Origin: JBNKHH01 sp050290245
GTDB taxonomy: Bacteria; Pseudomonadota; Alphaproteobacteria; Rhodobacterales; Rhodobacteraceae
Length of the DNA stretch: 29,315 nucleotides
Direction: 5' to 3'
Assembly: GCA_050290245.1 (NCBI GenBank)
Contig: JBNKHH010000063.1
Location: forward strand, 1 to 29,315
The position numbers and the translations under genes were made by a program. Positions 15,701-24,071 of the stretch are shown here, piece after piece (within the stretch, counting starts at the first letter, position 1; every line of letters starts with the position of its first letter). The notes beneath the pieces were generated by a model. It saw only the letters and a list, made by a program, of their open reading frames with translations. It did no database searches and was not told the DNA's origin.

Positions 15701-16422
15701 GAATTCTCTCTGCTTTCGGCACTGAGCCGATCAGAATGCGTTTCGACCACCTGCTCAAGCTCTTTCATGAATGGCTTGATCGCCATTCCCGGCGGAATCG
15801 GGTCGAGAAATTCGACAACTGCAGTGCCCGGCTTGCGCATTACACTGCGCTTTGGCCAGAACAGACCAACATTGGTGGCGACGGGAACGCAGGGCTGACC
15901 CAGTTGAGCATAGAGGACGCCGGTGCCAACCTTGTAGGGCTTTTTCACCCCGGGCGCGACGCGGGTGCCTTGCGGATAGATCACCAGCTGGCCCGGTTCA
16001 GTCTGCCCCCGCTCCACGTCGGAACGCATCTTTTCGATTGCCGCGCCGCGCTTGCCCCGGTCGACGGGCACACAGCCGATACGCAAGGCGTATTGGCCAA
16101 GGAGAGGAGCGTACATCAGCTCACGTTTCATGATGAACTTGGCGCGGGGCGCAGCATGAAAAAGTACCACGATGTCCAGGAAGGACTGGTGTTTGGCTGC
16201 AATGACCACAGCGCCGTCGGGAACGGTTCCGCGCACCTCGGTCTTGAGGCCCACCATCCAGCGCGCAGCCCATCTGACGTAAGCGCACCAGGCCTTGCAG
16301 GCCCGCCGCGCCCACTCGCGGCTGGCCAATGCCGGCAGGAAAAACACGATCGCATAGACCAACATCGCGACATAAATCGAGATGTTGAAAATCAGGGAAC
16401 GGATCCACTGGAGCACATACAT
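15697..16422 (-). CDS. plsC: 1-acyl-sn-glycerol-3-phosphate acyltransferase
   Basis: A 241-residue inner-membrane enzyme that acylates lysophosphatidic acid to phosphatidic acid. The N-terminus has a hydrophobic segment at about residues 8-31. The catalytic HxxxxD motif is His78-QSFL-Asp83 (KHQSFLDIV). The substrate motif is YPQGTR (149-154), where Gln replaces the Glu more often seen in FPEGTR, with APG following. The ATG at 16422 has AAGGAGG about 8 nt upstream. Its A is shared with the ftsX stop (TGATG), so translation is coupled. The frame extends 32 codons further into ftsX, but that stretch is not part of the gene. Confidence 0.93.
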   Translation of the reverse strand: MYVLQWIRSLIFNISIYVAMLVYAIVFFLPALASREWARRACKAWCAYVRWAARWMVGLKTEVRGTVPDGAVVIAAKHQSFLDIVVLFHAAPRAKFIMKRELMYAPLLGQYALRIGCVPVDRGKRGAAIEKMRSDVERGQTEPGQLVIYPQGTRVAPGVKKPYKVGTGVLYAQLGQPCVPVATNVGLFWPKRSVMRKPGTAVVEFLDPIPPGMAIKPFMKELEQVVETHSDRLSAESRENS

Positions 16423-17309
16423 CAACCGGCCCTCCTTAATCTGCGAACAGCCGCCACCAGTGTGCCGCCCCATGCAAGACCGGCGGCAGCAGGCGGCACA
16501 ATGAGAGGCCAGATCCATTCGGCCCCGTTGAAACCGATCCCGCTCAGCACGCCCGTTTCAACACCGTCGGGAAAGGCAATCACTACCACTACCGCGAGCA
16601 AGGTTCCGACTGCCGCACCCGCAAGGGCGCGCAGGGTAAAGCGGCGCACGAACGCGCGGGTAATCCAGGCATCGCGCGCGCCGACGAGCCTGAGGACATC
16701 AACGATCTGCCCATTGGCCGCCAGCGAGGCCGAAGCCGCCAGGGCCACGCATACTCCCGTAACGGCCGCGATGACCGCAAGGGCAAGTATCCCAAGCGTC
16801 CGCAGCCGCTCGGCTGCCTCGATGAGGGGCGCGCGCCACCGGCTGTGGTTGTCATAGACAGCGCCGGGAGCTTCGGCGGCAAGCCGTTGAGTCAGACCCG
16901 TGGCGTCGGGGCCTTCTTCGGTTTCCACGACCTCGATCAGGACCGGCAGGCGCAATGATTCGATCGGTAAATCGCTTCCGAACCAGGGGGCCAGCAGCTT
17001 GGCCTGCTCGGAAATGTCGAGGCGCCGCGCGCTTTCGATGCCCGGAGTCTGCCCCAGGGCCGCGAGTACCGCAGAGACCTGATCCTCGATCTGCTCCGAT
17101 GATGCAGAGACACGCACCGTGGCCGTCCCCGCAAGCTCCGACTCCCACCGGCTGGCCAGATCGCTGGCCGCAAGGGCCAGCGCAATCGCGACGACCGCGA
17201 GAAAGGCCATTGCCGCTGCGCTGAAACCGGTCAGGAAAGCCGTGAACCCCGACGAAGGCACGACTTTGTCCGCAGTCTTGTCGACTCGAAGAAATGCCAG
17301 CTGCTTCAC
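16422..17309 (-). CDS. ftsX: Cell division protein FtsX
   Basis: A 295-residue permease-like partner of FtsE in the divisome, which in other bacteria activates periplasmic peptidoglycan hydrolases. The first transmembrane helix (about 20-45, FLTGFSAAAMAFLAVVAIALALAA) is followed by the large periplasmic domain (VSASSEQIEDQVSAVLAALGQTPGI). Three C-terminal helices are built around LGILALAVIAAVTGVCVALAA, LRALAGAAVGTLLAVVVVI and LIVPPAAAGLAWGGTLVAAV. The start is GTG at 17309, overlapping the ftsE stop (GTGA) with a G-rich ribosome site. The longer upstream frame overlaps ftsE and is not real. Confidence 0.92.
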   Translation of the reverse strand: MKQLAFLRVDKTADKVVPSSGFTAFLTGFSAAAMAFLAVVAIALALAASDLASRWESELAGTATVRVSASSEQIEDQVSAVLAALGQTPGIESARRLDISEQAKLLAPWFGSDLPIESLRLPVLIEVVETEEGPDATGLTQRLAAEAPGAVYDNHSRWRAPLIEAAERLRTLGILALAVIAAVTGVCVALAASASLAANGQIVDVLRLVGARDAWITRAFVRRFTLRALAGAAVGTLLAVVVVIAFPDGVETGVLSGIGFNGAEWIWPLIVPPAAAGLAWGGTLVAAVRRLRRAG

Positions 17310-17983
17310 AGATCGGCCCCCGCCGGGTTGACCGCGCCATCGCGAAGCCTCAGGACACGGGCCGATACGCGGGATTTCGCCTGCCGGATCAGGTTCATAT
17401 CGTGCGTCGCACAAAGGATGGTCTTGCCCAGCTTATTCAGTTCAACAAGCAAATCCAAAAGCCGCAGGGACATGTCCCAATCGACATTGCCGGTCGGTTC
17501 GTCGGCGAGCACGATATCGGGCGACAAGATTACAGCGCGGGCAAGTGCGGCGCGCTGCCTTTCACCTCCAGAAAGTTCGGGCGGCGTGTTGGCGGCCTGG
17601 TCCGACAGGCCAACCCAGGCCATCAGTTCCTGAAGCTGCTGCTCGGACTGCGCGCCAGTGGCCCCCGACACGGTCGCAGGCAGCATGATGTTTTCACTGA
17701 GAGACATATGATCAATAAAGCGGGCGTCCTGGTGAACGACGCCAATGCGTCGCCGCATCTGTGCAATAGCGTCGCGCCCAAGGGATGAGGCGTCTTTGCC
17801 CAATAGCCGCACCTGACCGGAAGCGGGCGCCAGTTCCATCGAACACAGGCGAATAAGCGTCGTTTTCCCGGCCCCCGACGGCCCCGTCAGAAAGTGGAAT
17901 GAACCCTGCGGAAGCGTCAGCGACACATCACTGAAAAGCGTGCGGCCACTGTAACGCATCGCAACTTTGTCCAGCTCTATCAC
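17306..17983 (-). CDS. ftsE: Cell division ATP-binding protein FtsE
   Basis: A 225-residue ABC ATPase working with FtsX at the septum. It contains Walker A GPSGAGKT (34-41), Q-loop HQDARF, signature LSGGERQR (137-144), Walker B IVLADEPTG (157-165) and the H-loop ATHDMNL. The length is typical for FtsE. It begins with GTG at 17983, with GGAGG 4 nt upstream, a rather short spacing. An overlapping out-of-frame ATG just before it meets a stop within five codons. The longer open frame to 18427 lies antisense to the zinc-ribbon gene and is excluded. It is divergent from that gene across 156 bp, which must contain both promoters. Confidence 0.95.
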   Translation of the reverse strand: MIELDKVAMRYSGRTLFSDVSLTLPQGSFHFLTGPSGAGKTTLIRLCSMELAPASGQVRLLGKDASSLGRDAIAQMRRRIGVVHQDARFIDHMSLSENIMLPATVSGATGAQSEQQLQELMAWVGLSDQAANTPPELSGGERQRAALARAVILSPDIVLADEPTGNVDWDMSLRLLDLLVELNKLGKTILCATHDMNLIRQAKSRVSARVLRLRDGAVNPAGADL

Positions 17984-18075
17984 AGTGCCTCCATGCCTCG
18001 CGGATTGCTTTTGCCCGTTTCCACGGGTTTGATCAACGTCAGTGGGCTTTCCCGGCGAACGGTGAAGTGCTAAAA

Positions 18076-18109
18076 CCTTTTCAGGCAGGTGTGAAGAAAG
18101 CCGAAAAGG
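18076..18109. promoter_or_regulatory. Inverted repeat between ftsE and the zinc-ribbon gene
   Basis: CCTTTTC (18076-18082) and GAAAAGG (18103-18109) form a 7-bp inverted repeat with a 20-nt centre, ending 30 nt before the zinc-ribbon start. It may be an operator or a leader hairpin; nothing further can be said. Confidence 0.25.
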
Positions 18110-18139
18110 CGCGATAGCCGGGGCAAGGAATTTTTTAAG

Positions 18140-19045
18140 ATGCAGCTTGTTTGTCCGAATTGCAGCGCTCGATACGAGATCGACGCGTCCCTGATACCCG
18201 ATGAAGGGCGCGATGTTCAGTGCTCGAACTGCGGGCACACATGGTTTGAACTGCCGCCGCCTCCGTCTGATTTCGCTGAAATCCAGCCAGAAGATGAAAC
18301 GGTCGCCGCCGACGCGCCGGTCATTGAGGATGAGGCGCCCGAGCCCGCGCAGGAAGACTTCCCCAGCCACGCGGTTCAGGCGATCGCTGCAGCCACGGAA
18401 GATCTCGAGGATGATGAAATCGACCAAGATGGCGCGCCCGTTGACGAGGTCGAAGAAAGTCCAAGAGAGACCGATGCGCCCTCAGAACCCGCAATCGAAG
18501 AAACGCGTCTGAAGCCGCGCCGCCCTGCCGATGCGGCGGCACTTGAGATCTTGCGCGAGGAAGCGGAACGCGAACTTTCGCAGCGCCGCGCGCCGCCCTC
18601 GGAAACCATCGAGACTCAGGCCGATCTGGGGTTGGACGAAATCAGGAATCGTGAGACCCCGTCGCGCGCGCTGAGAGCTCGGATGGCACACCTGAAGACG
18701 GATGATGAAGCACGCGAGAGCCGCTCCGAAGTGGTGTCCGACGCCGATTACCAGGCGCCTCGCAAAGACCTTTTGCCCGATATCGACGAGATCAATTCCA
18801 CCCTGAAACCCACCCGCAAGCGTGACGAGGCTGCCCCCGAAGCCATTGCCAGGCATCGCAGCGGTTTCCGGGCCGGTTTCCTTTTGATGATGCTGGTGTG
18901 CATCGTCATGATCGTCACCTACGCGCGCGCGCCGGCCATCGCTCGCGCCCTGCCCTCGGCTGAACCGGCGATTCTGACCTATGTCGACAAGGCGAATGCC
19001 GTGCGCGACTGGATAGACGGGTTGCTCGGCCCTTCGGACGGATAA
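18140..19045 (+). CDS. MJ0042-type zinc-ribbon, single-pass membrane protein
   Basis: A 301-residue protein. An N-terminal zinc ribbon with Cys5-x2-Cys8 and Cys28-x2-Cys31 (MQLVCPNC and CSNCGHTWF) matches the MJ0042 domain. A long acidic, proline-rich, probably disordered stretch (about 38-235) follows, then one transmembrane helix (about 243-262, FLLMMLVCIVMIVTYA) and a 40-residue periplasmic tail. The zinc ribbon would face the cytoplasm. An AAGGAA site lies 9 nt before the ATG. It is divergent from ftsE, an arrangement familiar in Rhodobacterales, but a division role is only inference. Its TAA directly abuts the stop of the TIGR02302 gene. Confidence 0.9.
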   Translation: MQLVCPNCSARYEIDASLIPDEGRDVQCSNCGHTWFELPPPPSDFAEIQPEDETVAADAPVIEDEAPEPAQEDFPSHAVQAIAAATEDLEDDEIDQDGAPVDEVEESPRETDAPSEPAIEETRLKPRRPADAAALEILREEAERELSQRRAPPSETIETQADLGLDEIRNRETPSRALRARMAHLKTDDEARESRSEVVSDADYQAPRKDLLPDIDEINSTLKPTRKRDEAAPEAIARHRSGFRAGFLLMMLVCIVMIVTYARAPAIARALPSAEPAILTYVDKANAVRDWIDGLLGPSDG

Positions 19046-21586
19046 TCAGAACCGGTCAAGCAAGCGCTTGAGATAGTCCAGTTCTTCGGAGGGCCGCCCG
19101 GTGTCACCGGAACGGCGCCGGATTTCGTCCAGCAGTTCGCGCGCGCGACGGTAGACGTCTTCACCCTGCAGGAGTTGTTCGTCCGTCCCGATCCGGCCAT
19201 TCTCACCGACGTCGCGCCCGAGCGGGTCACGGTTGCCGTTCGGTGAGTTGTTACCCATGGCGTCGCCCTGCTCGCCACCCTGCTGGTTCTGCTGCTGCTG
19301 CGCCATCTGCTCGGCAAGTTCGCGCATACCTTCGCGCAGGGCCTCCATCGCGTCGGCCTGGTTTTCAAGGGCTCCGGCGAAATCATCGTTTCGCAGCGCC
19401 TCCTCGGCCTCGTCCATCGCTTCGCCGGCGCGGCCGAGCGACTCCCGCGCGGCGTCGCCCTCGGGCGTGCCGGCGCCGGGCAGGTTCTGTTGCTGGCGGT
19501 TCAATTCCTGCCGCAAGGCCTGCTGACGGTCGGCGAGACTTCCTTCGCCGCTTTGCCCGCCTGGCTGCTGGCCTTCGCTATGCTGCTGCCCCTGGCCCTG
19601 GCTGCCGCTGCGGCCCTGGTTTTGCTGAGATTGGCCCTGACTGCCTTCGGGATTGAACTGCTCTTGCAGATCGCGGAAGGCTTCGTCCGACAGGCCCTGT
19701 TGCTCGCGCAGGGTTTCTGCAAGGCCCTCCATGGCTTGCTCGCCGGGGGATTGCTGACCTTGCTGGCCGCGCGCGATCTGCATGTTCTCCATCATCTGGC
19801 GAAGCTGCTCGAGCAACTGTTGGGCTTCGGCCATGCGGCCCTGCTCCATCAGTTCCTGCAGGCGGTCCAGCATGTCCTGCAGGTCCTGACCGGTCATTTC
19901 CTGCATGTCGCCCTGCGCCATGTCCTGGTTTTGCTGGTCGCCCTGCTGCTCGGCCAACTGGCGCATATAGTCCTGCATGGCTTCGCGCAGCTCTTGCATC
20001 AGCTGAGCAATCTCGTCGTTGGTCGCGCCGTTTTCGATGGCCTCGGACAAACGGTCCTGCGCTCGGCGCAGCCGCTCCAGAGCATCTGACAGATCGCCTT
20101 CTTCGACGGCAAGCGCGAGATCCCAAAGCGCCTCTGCGATCTCGTCAACTGTCCCGTCATCGAGGCGGCCCAGGGAAACCCGAGTTTCAAGGCGGCGCAC
20201 GACGAAGCGCAACTTGAGATACGTAGTCTCCGAGCGGAAAATATTTTCGGGCTTGTAGCTGACCGCACGCAGTACCTGCGTAATGCGTTTTGCATTGCTG
20301 CGGTTCCACAAGAGATCCCTGCGCTGCTCGATGATGGCCTTTGCAAGCGGATCAAAGAAGCGCCGTCCGGGAAGCTGGGCGAACTGTGGAGCCGAGAGAC
20401 TTTCCTGACCCGCAGCATCCAGCGCAAATAGCTCGGCGGAAACGGGTAGATTGGCCCAGGGATGCTTTGAAAAATCCTCGATAACCATCTCGGAAAAGTC
20501 GCGCCGATCCCCGGAAATAGTCATCGGCAAGTCCAGCACAACAGGATCTCGCGGCTCGGGTTCGGCAGCGAGGCCATAGCGTCGGTCGACCTCGGCCAGA
20601 TCCAGAGCGATCTCAAGCCGCCCCCCCGTCACGCCGTGGTCGTCGCTGGCGGCAAAAGGTGCCTCCATGCGGCCTCCGTCGCCCTGGGCAATGGGGCCGT
20701 CGAACTCGATGACCGGAGGCAGATCCTCGACCGCCTCGACATTCCACTCCCGGCCGCCCTCGCCCTCTATACGGATGACGCCATCGACCAGAACGTCGAA
20801 AGACTGCGCGGGATCACTGGCTGCCGGCACGTCCTGCGTCCGCTCGGACACGGTTTCATGAAGGGCCAGTTGGCCGACCTCTCCGTAGAACCGCAGTGTG
20901 ACCCGGCTGCCTTCCGGCACCGCGAGATCGCCCTGATTGACGTCATTCAGATAGATGCTTGGTTTGCCGGTATAAAGCGGCGGTTCGATCCACCCCTCCC
21001 AAGCCGGGCCTGTGGCAAGGGTCTGACCGCTGCCCGGCACCATCTCGGTCACCGAAGTGACCCTAAAGACCGAACCGAACAGGAGGGCAACGATGAATGC
21101 CAAAAGCGCGATGTAGCGCAGGGCATAGGGATCGCGGCGCGAGAGTCTCAGGTCGGGTTCGGCCGCATGGGCAGCGTCCAGACGACGGGCCATGCGCTCG
21201 AGATGCGCTTTCCAGACCGCTTCGGAGGCCGCGTCACCGGCACCGATGGCCTGGGTGTCGGAAATCGCGGCAATCGGCCGGCCGGGCAGGGTTTCGTCGA
21301 TACGCTGAAGTGCCTGTGCACGGGTCGGGAAACGGAAACTGCGCCCGGCAAAAATCAGCGCAGCAACCAGCCCCAGGGTCACCAGGACGCCAAAGCTCCA
21401 AACAACTTCCAGCGGAAGAACATCCTGCAAGCCCAGCATGAGCGCCGCCAGGGTGATCAGCAGAATCGACCATGCAGGCCAAAACGCCTGAAAGGCACGC
21501 TCAGACAGCATGCCGATAAAAGTAAGGCGCAGGGGCCACTTAAGTCGCTTTTGCGCCTTCTGAAATGGATCGTCCGGTCGGGTCAT
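19046..21586 (-). CDS. TIGR02302/DUF4175 family large membrane protein
   Basis: An 846-residue protein of the TIGR02302 (DUF4175) family found in alphaproteobacteria; function unknown. There are two N-terminal helices (AFWPAWSILLITLAALMLGL and FGVLVTLGLVAALIFA) and a third near residues 155-175 (YIALLAFIVALLFGSVF). A periplasmic beta-rich region follows (SRVTLRFYGEVG, IRIEGEGGREW). The C-terminal third is extremely Gln/Met/Glu-rich helical sequence, about residues 530-775, with runs such as QGQSQQNQGRSGSQ and MAQQQQNQQGG. The ATG at 21586 starts MTRPDDPFQ; an upstream ATG at 21634 would overlap lysA. It lies 26 nt after lysA on the same strand and is probably co-transcribed. Confidence 0.9.
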   Translation of the reverse strand: MTRPDDPFQKAQKRLKWPLRLTFIGMLSERAFQAFWPAWSILLITLAALMLGLQDVLPLEVVWSFGVLVTLGLVAALIFAGRSFRFPTRAQALQRIDETLPGRPIAAISDTQAIGAGDAASEAVWKAHLERMARRLDAAHAAEPDLRLSRRDPYALRYIALLAFIVALLFGSVFRVTSVTEMVPGSGQTLATGPAWEGWIEPPLYTGKPSIYLNDVNQGDLAVPEGSRVTLRFYGEVGQLALHETVSERTQDVPAASDPAQSFDVLVDGVIRIEGEGGREWNVEAVEDLPPVIEFDGPIAQGDGGRMEAPFAASDDHGVTGGRLEIALDLAEVDRRYGLAAEPEPRDPVVLDLPMTISGDRRDFSEMVIEDFSKHPWANLPVSAELFALDAAGQESLSAPQFAQLPGRRFFDPLAKAIIEQRRDLLWNRSNAKRITQVLRAVSYKPENIFRSETTYLKLRFVVRRLETRVSLGRLDDGTVDEIAEALWDLALAVEEGDLSDALERLRRAQDRLSEAIENGATNDEIAQLMQELREAMQDYMRQLAEQQGDQQNQDMAQGDMQEMTGQDLQDMLDRLQELMEQGRMAEAQQLLEQLRQMMENMQIARGQQGQQSPGEQAMEGLAETLREQQGLSDEAFRDLQEQFNPEGSQGQSQQNQGRSGSQGQGQQHSEGQQPGGQSGEGSLADRQQALRQELNRQQQNLPGAGTPEGDAARESLGRAGEAMDEAEEALRNDDFAGALENQADAMEALREGMRELAEQMAQQQQNQQGGEQGDAMGNNSPNGNRDPLGRDVGENGRIGTDEQLLQGEDVYRRARELLDEIRRRSGDTGRPSEELDYLKRLLDRF

Positions 21587-21612
21587 ACGCCTCGGTTCAG
21601 GGCCGGGGTGGC

Positions 21613-22890
21613 TTATGCCGGCCCCTCGAGCCATGAGGGTATGGTATCTCTGTTTATCATCTCGTCAAAGGTCGGACGCGCGCGAATGACGGCGAATTGA
21701 TCTTCGTGGACAAGAACCTCGGGCACGAGGGGGCGCGAGTTGTATTCCGAGGCCATCACGGCGCCATAGGCACCGGCGGATCGGAAGGCGATGAGGTCAT
21801 TTTCATCGACGGGTGGCAAGGGCCTGTTGCGCGTGAACGTGTCGCCGGATTCGCAAACAGGGCCAACGATATCAAAGGGATGCAACTCGGCACCGGCCTC
21901 GGGTTCGATGACTGGAACGATATCGTGATGCGCACCATACATGGCCGGGCGGATCAGGTCGTTCATGGCGGCATCTAGTATCAGGAAATCGCGGCCTTCG
22001 CCGGATTTCACATAAATAACGCTGGCCACCAGAAGACCGGCATTTCCGGCGATCAGACGGCCTGGCTCGATCTCGATCTCGCAGCCAAGATCGCCCACGG
22101 TGCGCTTGACCACAGCGCCGTAGTCCATGGGCAGCGGCGGGGCTGCATTGGAGCGCTCGTAGGGAATGCCGAGGCCTCCACCAAGGTCCAGGCGTTTGAT
22201 ATCATGACCATCTTCACGCAGAGCACGGGTCAGGTCGGCAACCTTTGTGTAGGCCAGTTCATAAGGTTCAAGGTCCGTCAGCTGCGAACCAATATGGACG
22301 TCAATGCCCACGACCTGAAGCCCCGGCAGCGCGGCAGCCTGGGCATAGACTTCGCGGGCACGGCTGATCGGGATACCGAACTTGTTTTCCGACTTGCCGG
22401 TGGCGATTTTCTCATGGGTCTTGGCATCGACATCTGGGTTGATGCGGATGGTGACCGGAGCGATTTTTCCCAGCGACGTCGCAACCTTGGACAGGCGCTC
22501 CATCTCGGGCTCGCTTTCCAGGTTGAACTGGCGGATGCCTCCCGTCAGGGCTGTCTCCATTTCCTCGGCCGTTTTACCCACGCCGGAAAACACAATCTTG
22601 TCACCCGGAAAGCCGGCAGCTCTTGCGCGGCGGTATTCGCCACCCGACACGACGTCCACGCCTGCTCCGAGCGAGGCCATCAAGCGCAGAACCGCTTGAT
22701 TTGAGTTGGCTTTCATGGCGTAGCAGACCAAGTGATCCATCCCCGCCAGAGCTTCGGTAAAAAGGCGGTAGTGGCGGGTCAGCGTCGCCGTCGAATACAC
22801 GTAGAATGGCGTCCCGACCGTTGCGGCGATCTCGGGAAGGGGTACGTCCTCGGCGTGAAGCACGCCGTTCTTGTAAAGAAAATGATCCAT
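21613..22890 (-). CDS. lysA: Diaminopimelate decarboxylase
   Basis: A 425-residue PLP enzyme of fold type III (alanine racemase-like barrel) that decarboxylates meso-diaminopimelate to L-lysine, the last lysine-biosynthesis step. The PLP lysine is Lys60 in CYAMKANSN. Other family motifs are GIDVHIGSQL, LDLGGGLGIPY, IEPGRLIAGNAG and the intersubunit GPVCESGDTF. The ATG at 22890 gives MDHFLYKNGVLHAEDV, a normal LysA start, although the ribosome site is poor; the open frame continues upstream to 22995 without homology. argH lies upstream on the same strand, separated by small genes and a plus-strand gene. Confidence 0.97.
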   Translation of the reverse strand: MDHFLYKNGVLHAEDVPLPEIAATVGTPFYVYSTATLTRHYRLFTEALAGMDHLVCYAMKANSNQAVLRLMASLGAGVDVVSGGEYRRARAAGFPGDKIVFSGVGKTAEEMETALTGGIRQFNLESEPEMERLSKVATSLGKIAPVTIRINPDVDAKTHEKIATGKSENKFGIPISRAREVYAQAAALPGLQVVGIDVHIGSQLTDLEPYELAYTKVADLTRALREDGHDIKRLDLGGGLGIPYERSNAAPPLPMDYGAVVKRTVGDLGCEIEIEPGRLIAGNAGLLVASVIYVKSGEGRDFLILDAAMNDLIRPAMYGAHHDIVPVIEPEAGAELHPFDIVGPVCESGDTFTRNRPLPPVDENDLIAFRSAGAYGAVMASEYNSRPLVPEVLVHEDQFAVIRARPTFDEMINRDTIPSWLEGPA

Positions 22891-23007
22891 GGCGAGGCTG
22901 ATTAGCAGAATGCGCGAAAGTGGCAATCGGGAAGCGAATATGCTTTTCGGTATCGCATCGGCATCGCGTCGGTGGCAAACACACGGTGCTTTCAAGGAGG
23001 CCTTAAC

Positions 23008-23406
23008 ATGATTGCTGGTCGATGTATGTGCGGGGAGACGCGCTACGAGGTCTCGGGCGAGATACTTTGGACGGCGCTATGCCACTGCGTGGATTGCCAA
23101 CGTGCCGCCGGGGCGGACTATGTCAGCTGGTTCGGGGCCGAGGCGGAACAGACGAAATGGTGCGGACCGCGCGGGTTTTATCGCTCGTCGCCTGGCACGA
23201 CACGCTCGTTCTGTACGGCTTGCGGCACGCCGATGAGTTTTGAAAGCGAGAAGTTTCCGGGCGAAGTACATCTCTATGCCCCGACGCTTGAGGATCGCAG
23301 CCAATACGTTCCGACCAAGCACATCTTCTGGTCCGAACGCGTGCCCTGGTACGGCGGCAGCCATGAGCTAGTGAAATTCGAGGGGTCTTCGATCGCCGAG
23401 GATTGA
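23008..23406 (+). CDS. GFA (glutathione-dependent formaldehyde-activating enzyme-like) family protein
   Basis: A 132-residue zinc protein of the GFA/Mss4-like fold. Zinc ligands appear as Cys6 and Cys8 (GRCMCGETRYEV), Cys25, Cys27 and Cys30 (CHCVDCQRAAGA), and Cys69 and Cys72 (FCTACGTPMSFES), the complete family pattern. Most members have no proven activity with formaldehyde, so a general carbon-sulfur-lyase-like label is safest. The ATG at 23008 has a perfect AAGGAGG site 7 nt upstream; an earlier GTG (22972) is in frame but lies before that site. It is the only plus-strand gene between argH and lysA, so it interrupts an otherwise minus-strand block. Confidence 0.9.
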   Translation: MIAGRCMCGETRYEVSGEILWTALCHCVDCQRAAGADYVSWFGAEAEQTKWCGPRGFYRSSPGTTRSFCTACGTPMSFESEKFPGEVHLYAPTLEDRSQYVPTKHIFWSERVPWYGGSHELVKFEGSSIAED

Positions 23407-23590
23407 AGACCGGCTTGCCCGGCACGCACGCGCGCCAGTTGCCTATTGCGAAGCGCCCGCAACGCCCGCACCGGGAGTGTGCCCCTGCCCGACACGGCAT
23501 ACTTCGAGGAAGCCGCCCTCGCCCAGTTGGATCGCAGACCGGGCAGCGCTGACCACCGAAGCACTCAGGGCACTGGAAACCCGCGAGACA

Positions 23591-23613
23591 ACAGGCTCGG
23601 CGATTCTGCCTGT
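23591..23613 (-). terminator. Weak hairpin after the DUF2834 gene
   Basis: ACAGGC and GCCTGT form a 6-bp stem 6 nt past the DUF2834 stop; the minus-strand RNA continues TGTCTCG without a U-run. The rest of the 213-nt convergent spacer (23407-23619) has no gene I can support. Confidence 0.25.
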
Positions 23614-23619
23614 CTGAGG

Positions 23620-23937
23620 TCAGTCAACGTTCCGCGTGCGCAGGAAAAGGTACAGCGGCAGACCGCAGCTTACACCGATCAGGAAAGTGGCGGGGATGGC
23701 GAGGAGCGCGGACCAGTTTTTTCGCACCCAGGTCTCGGCCAGTGCCCAGATCGTCAGCGCGATGGCAGAAATCGTCAGATCCCAGGTCAGGCCGGTGGTC
23801 GAGGCGTTGACATACCAGGCGTCGACCAGGCCCGACAGGCCGGTGCCTGTTTGGCGCATATGGCTCATGAACCAGTACATCGGATGGATGGCACCCCAGA
23901 CAGCGAGGGCAAGGTAGAGCATCCGAAGGTGGCTCAT
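23620..23937 (-). CDS. DUF2834 membrane protein
   Basis: A 105-residue integral membrane protein matching the DUF2834 pattern: LYLALAVWGAIHPMYWF at the N-terminus, then a loop with GLVDAWYVNASTTGLTWDL. Two further hydrophobic segments follow (ISAIALTIWALAETWV and ALLAIPATFLIGVSCGLPLYLFL), so three helices in all. The ATG at 23937 has GGAAG 6 nt upstream and shares one base with the TGA of the preceding lipoprotein gene. A GTG one codon earlier is possible. It ends the coupled chain that begins with argH. Function unknown. Confidence 0.85.
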   Translation of the reverse strand: MSHLRMLYLALAVWGAIHPMYWFMSHMRQTGTGLSGLVDAWYVNASTTGLTWDLTISAIALTIWALAETWVRKNWSALLAIPATFLIGVSCGLPLYLFLRTRNVD

Positions 23938-24071
23938 CACAGGCTTCCGACGACGCCGATCTTGGCCGTACCCGAGACGGAGATGCCGCCGGCATCGCGC
24001 GGCTTTGGCGGGTCATCTGCCCCGCAGGCGGCGAGCGTCAGGAAAGCGATTGCAAGAGCGATGCGCATCAT
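23937..24071 (-). CDS. Very small lipoprotein B
   Basis: A 44-residue predicted lipoprotein. A signal peptide MMRIALAIAFLTLAAC ends in lipobox LAAC with the acylated Cys16. A short hydrophilic tail follows (GADDPPKPRDAGG, then ISVSGTAKIGVVGSL). Its start overlaps the stop of lipoprotein A (ATGA, 24071-24068), and its stop overlaps the DUF2834 start by 1 nt. No own strong ribosome site is seen, which fits translational coupling. Its tail ISVSGTAKIGVVGS resembles the VSVSPSVSGTVGGLGV end of lipoprotein A, hinting at duplication. Asp18 follows two residues after the Cys, so outer-membrane sorting rules of enterobacteria may not apply. Confidence 0.8.
   Translation of the reverse strand: MMRIALAIAFLTLAACGADDPPKPRDAGGISVSGTAKIGVVGSL

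Noticed and set aside
17984..18427. N-terminal extension of ftsE on the minus strand
   Set aside because: It is antisense to the start of the zinc-ribbon gene, and FtsE begins normally at the GTG at 17983.
19490..20089. 199-codon leucine-rich plus-strand ORF that looks like a membrane protein
   Set aside because: It is the complement of the Gln-rich codons (CAG read as CTG) of the TIGR02302 protein, which explains the hydrophobicity.
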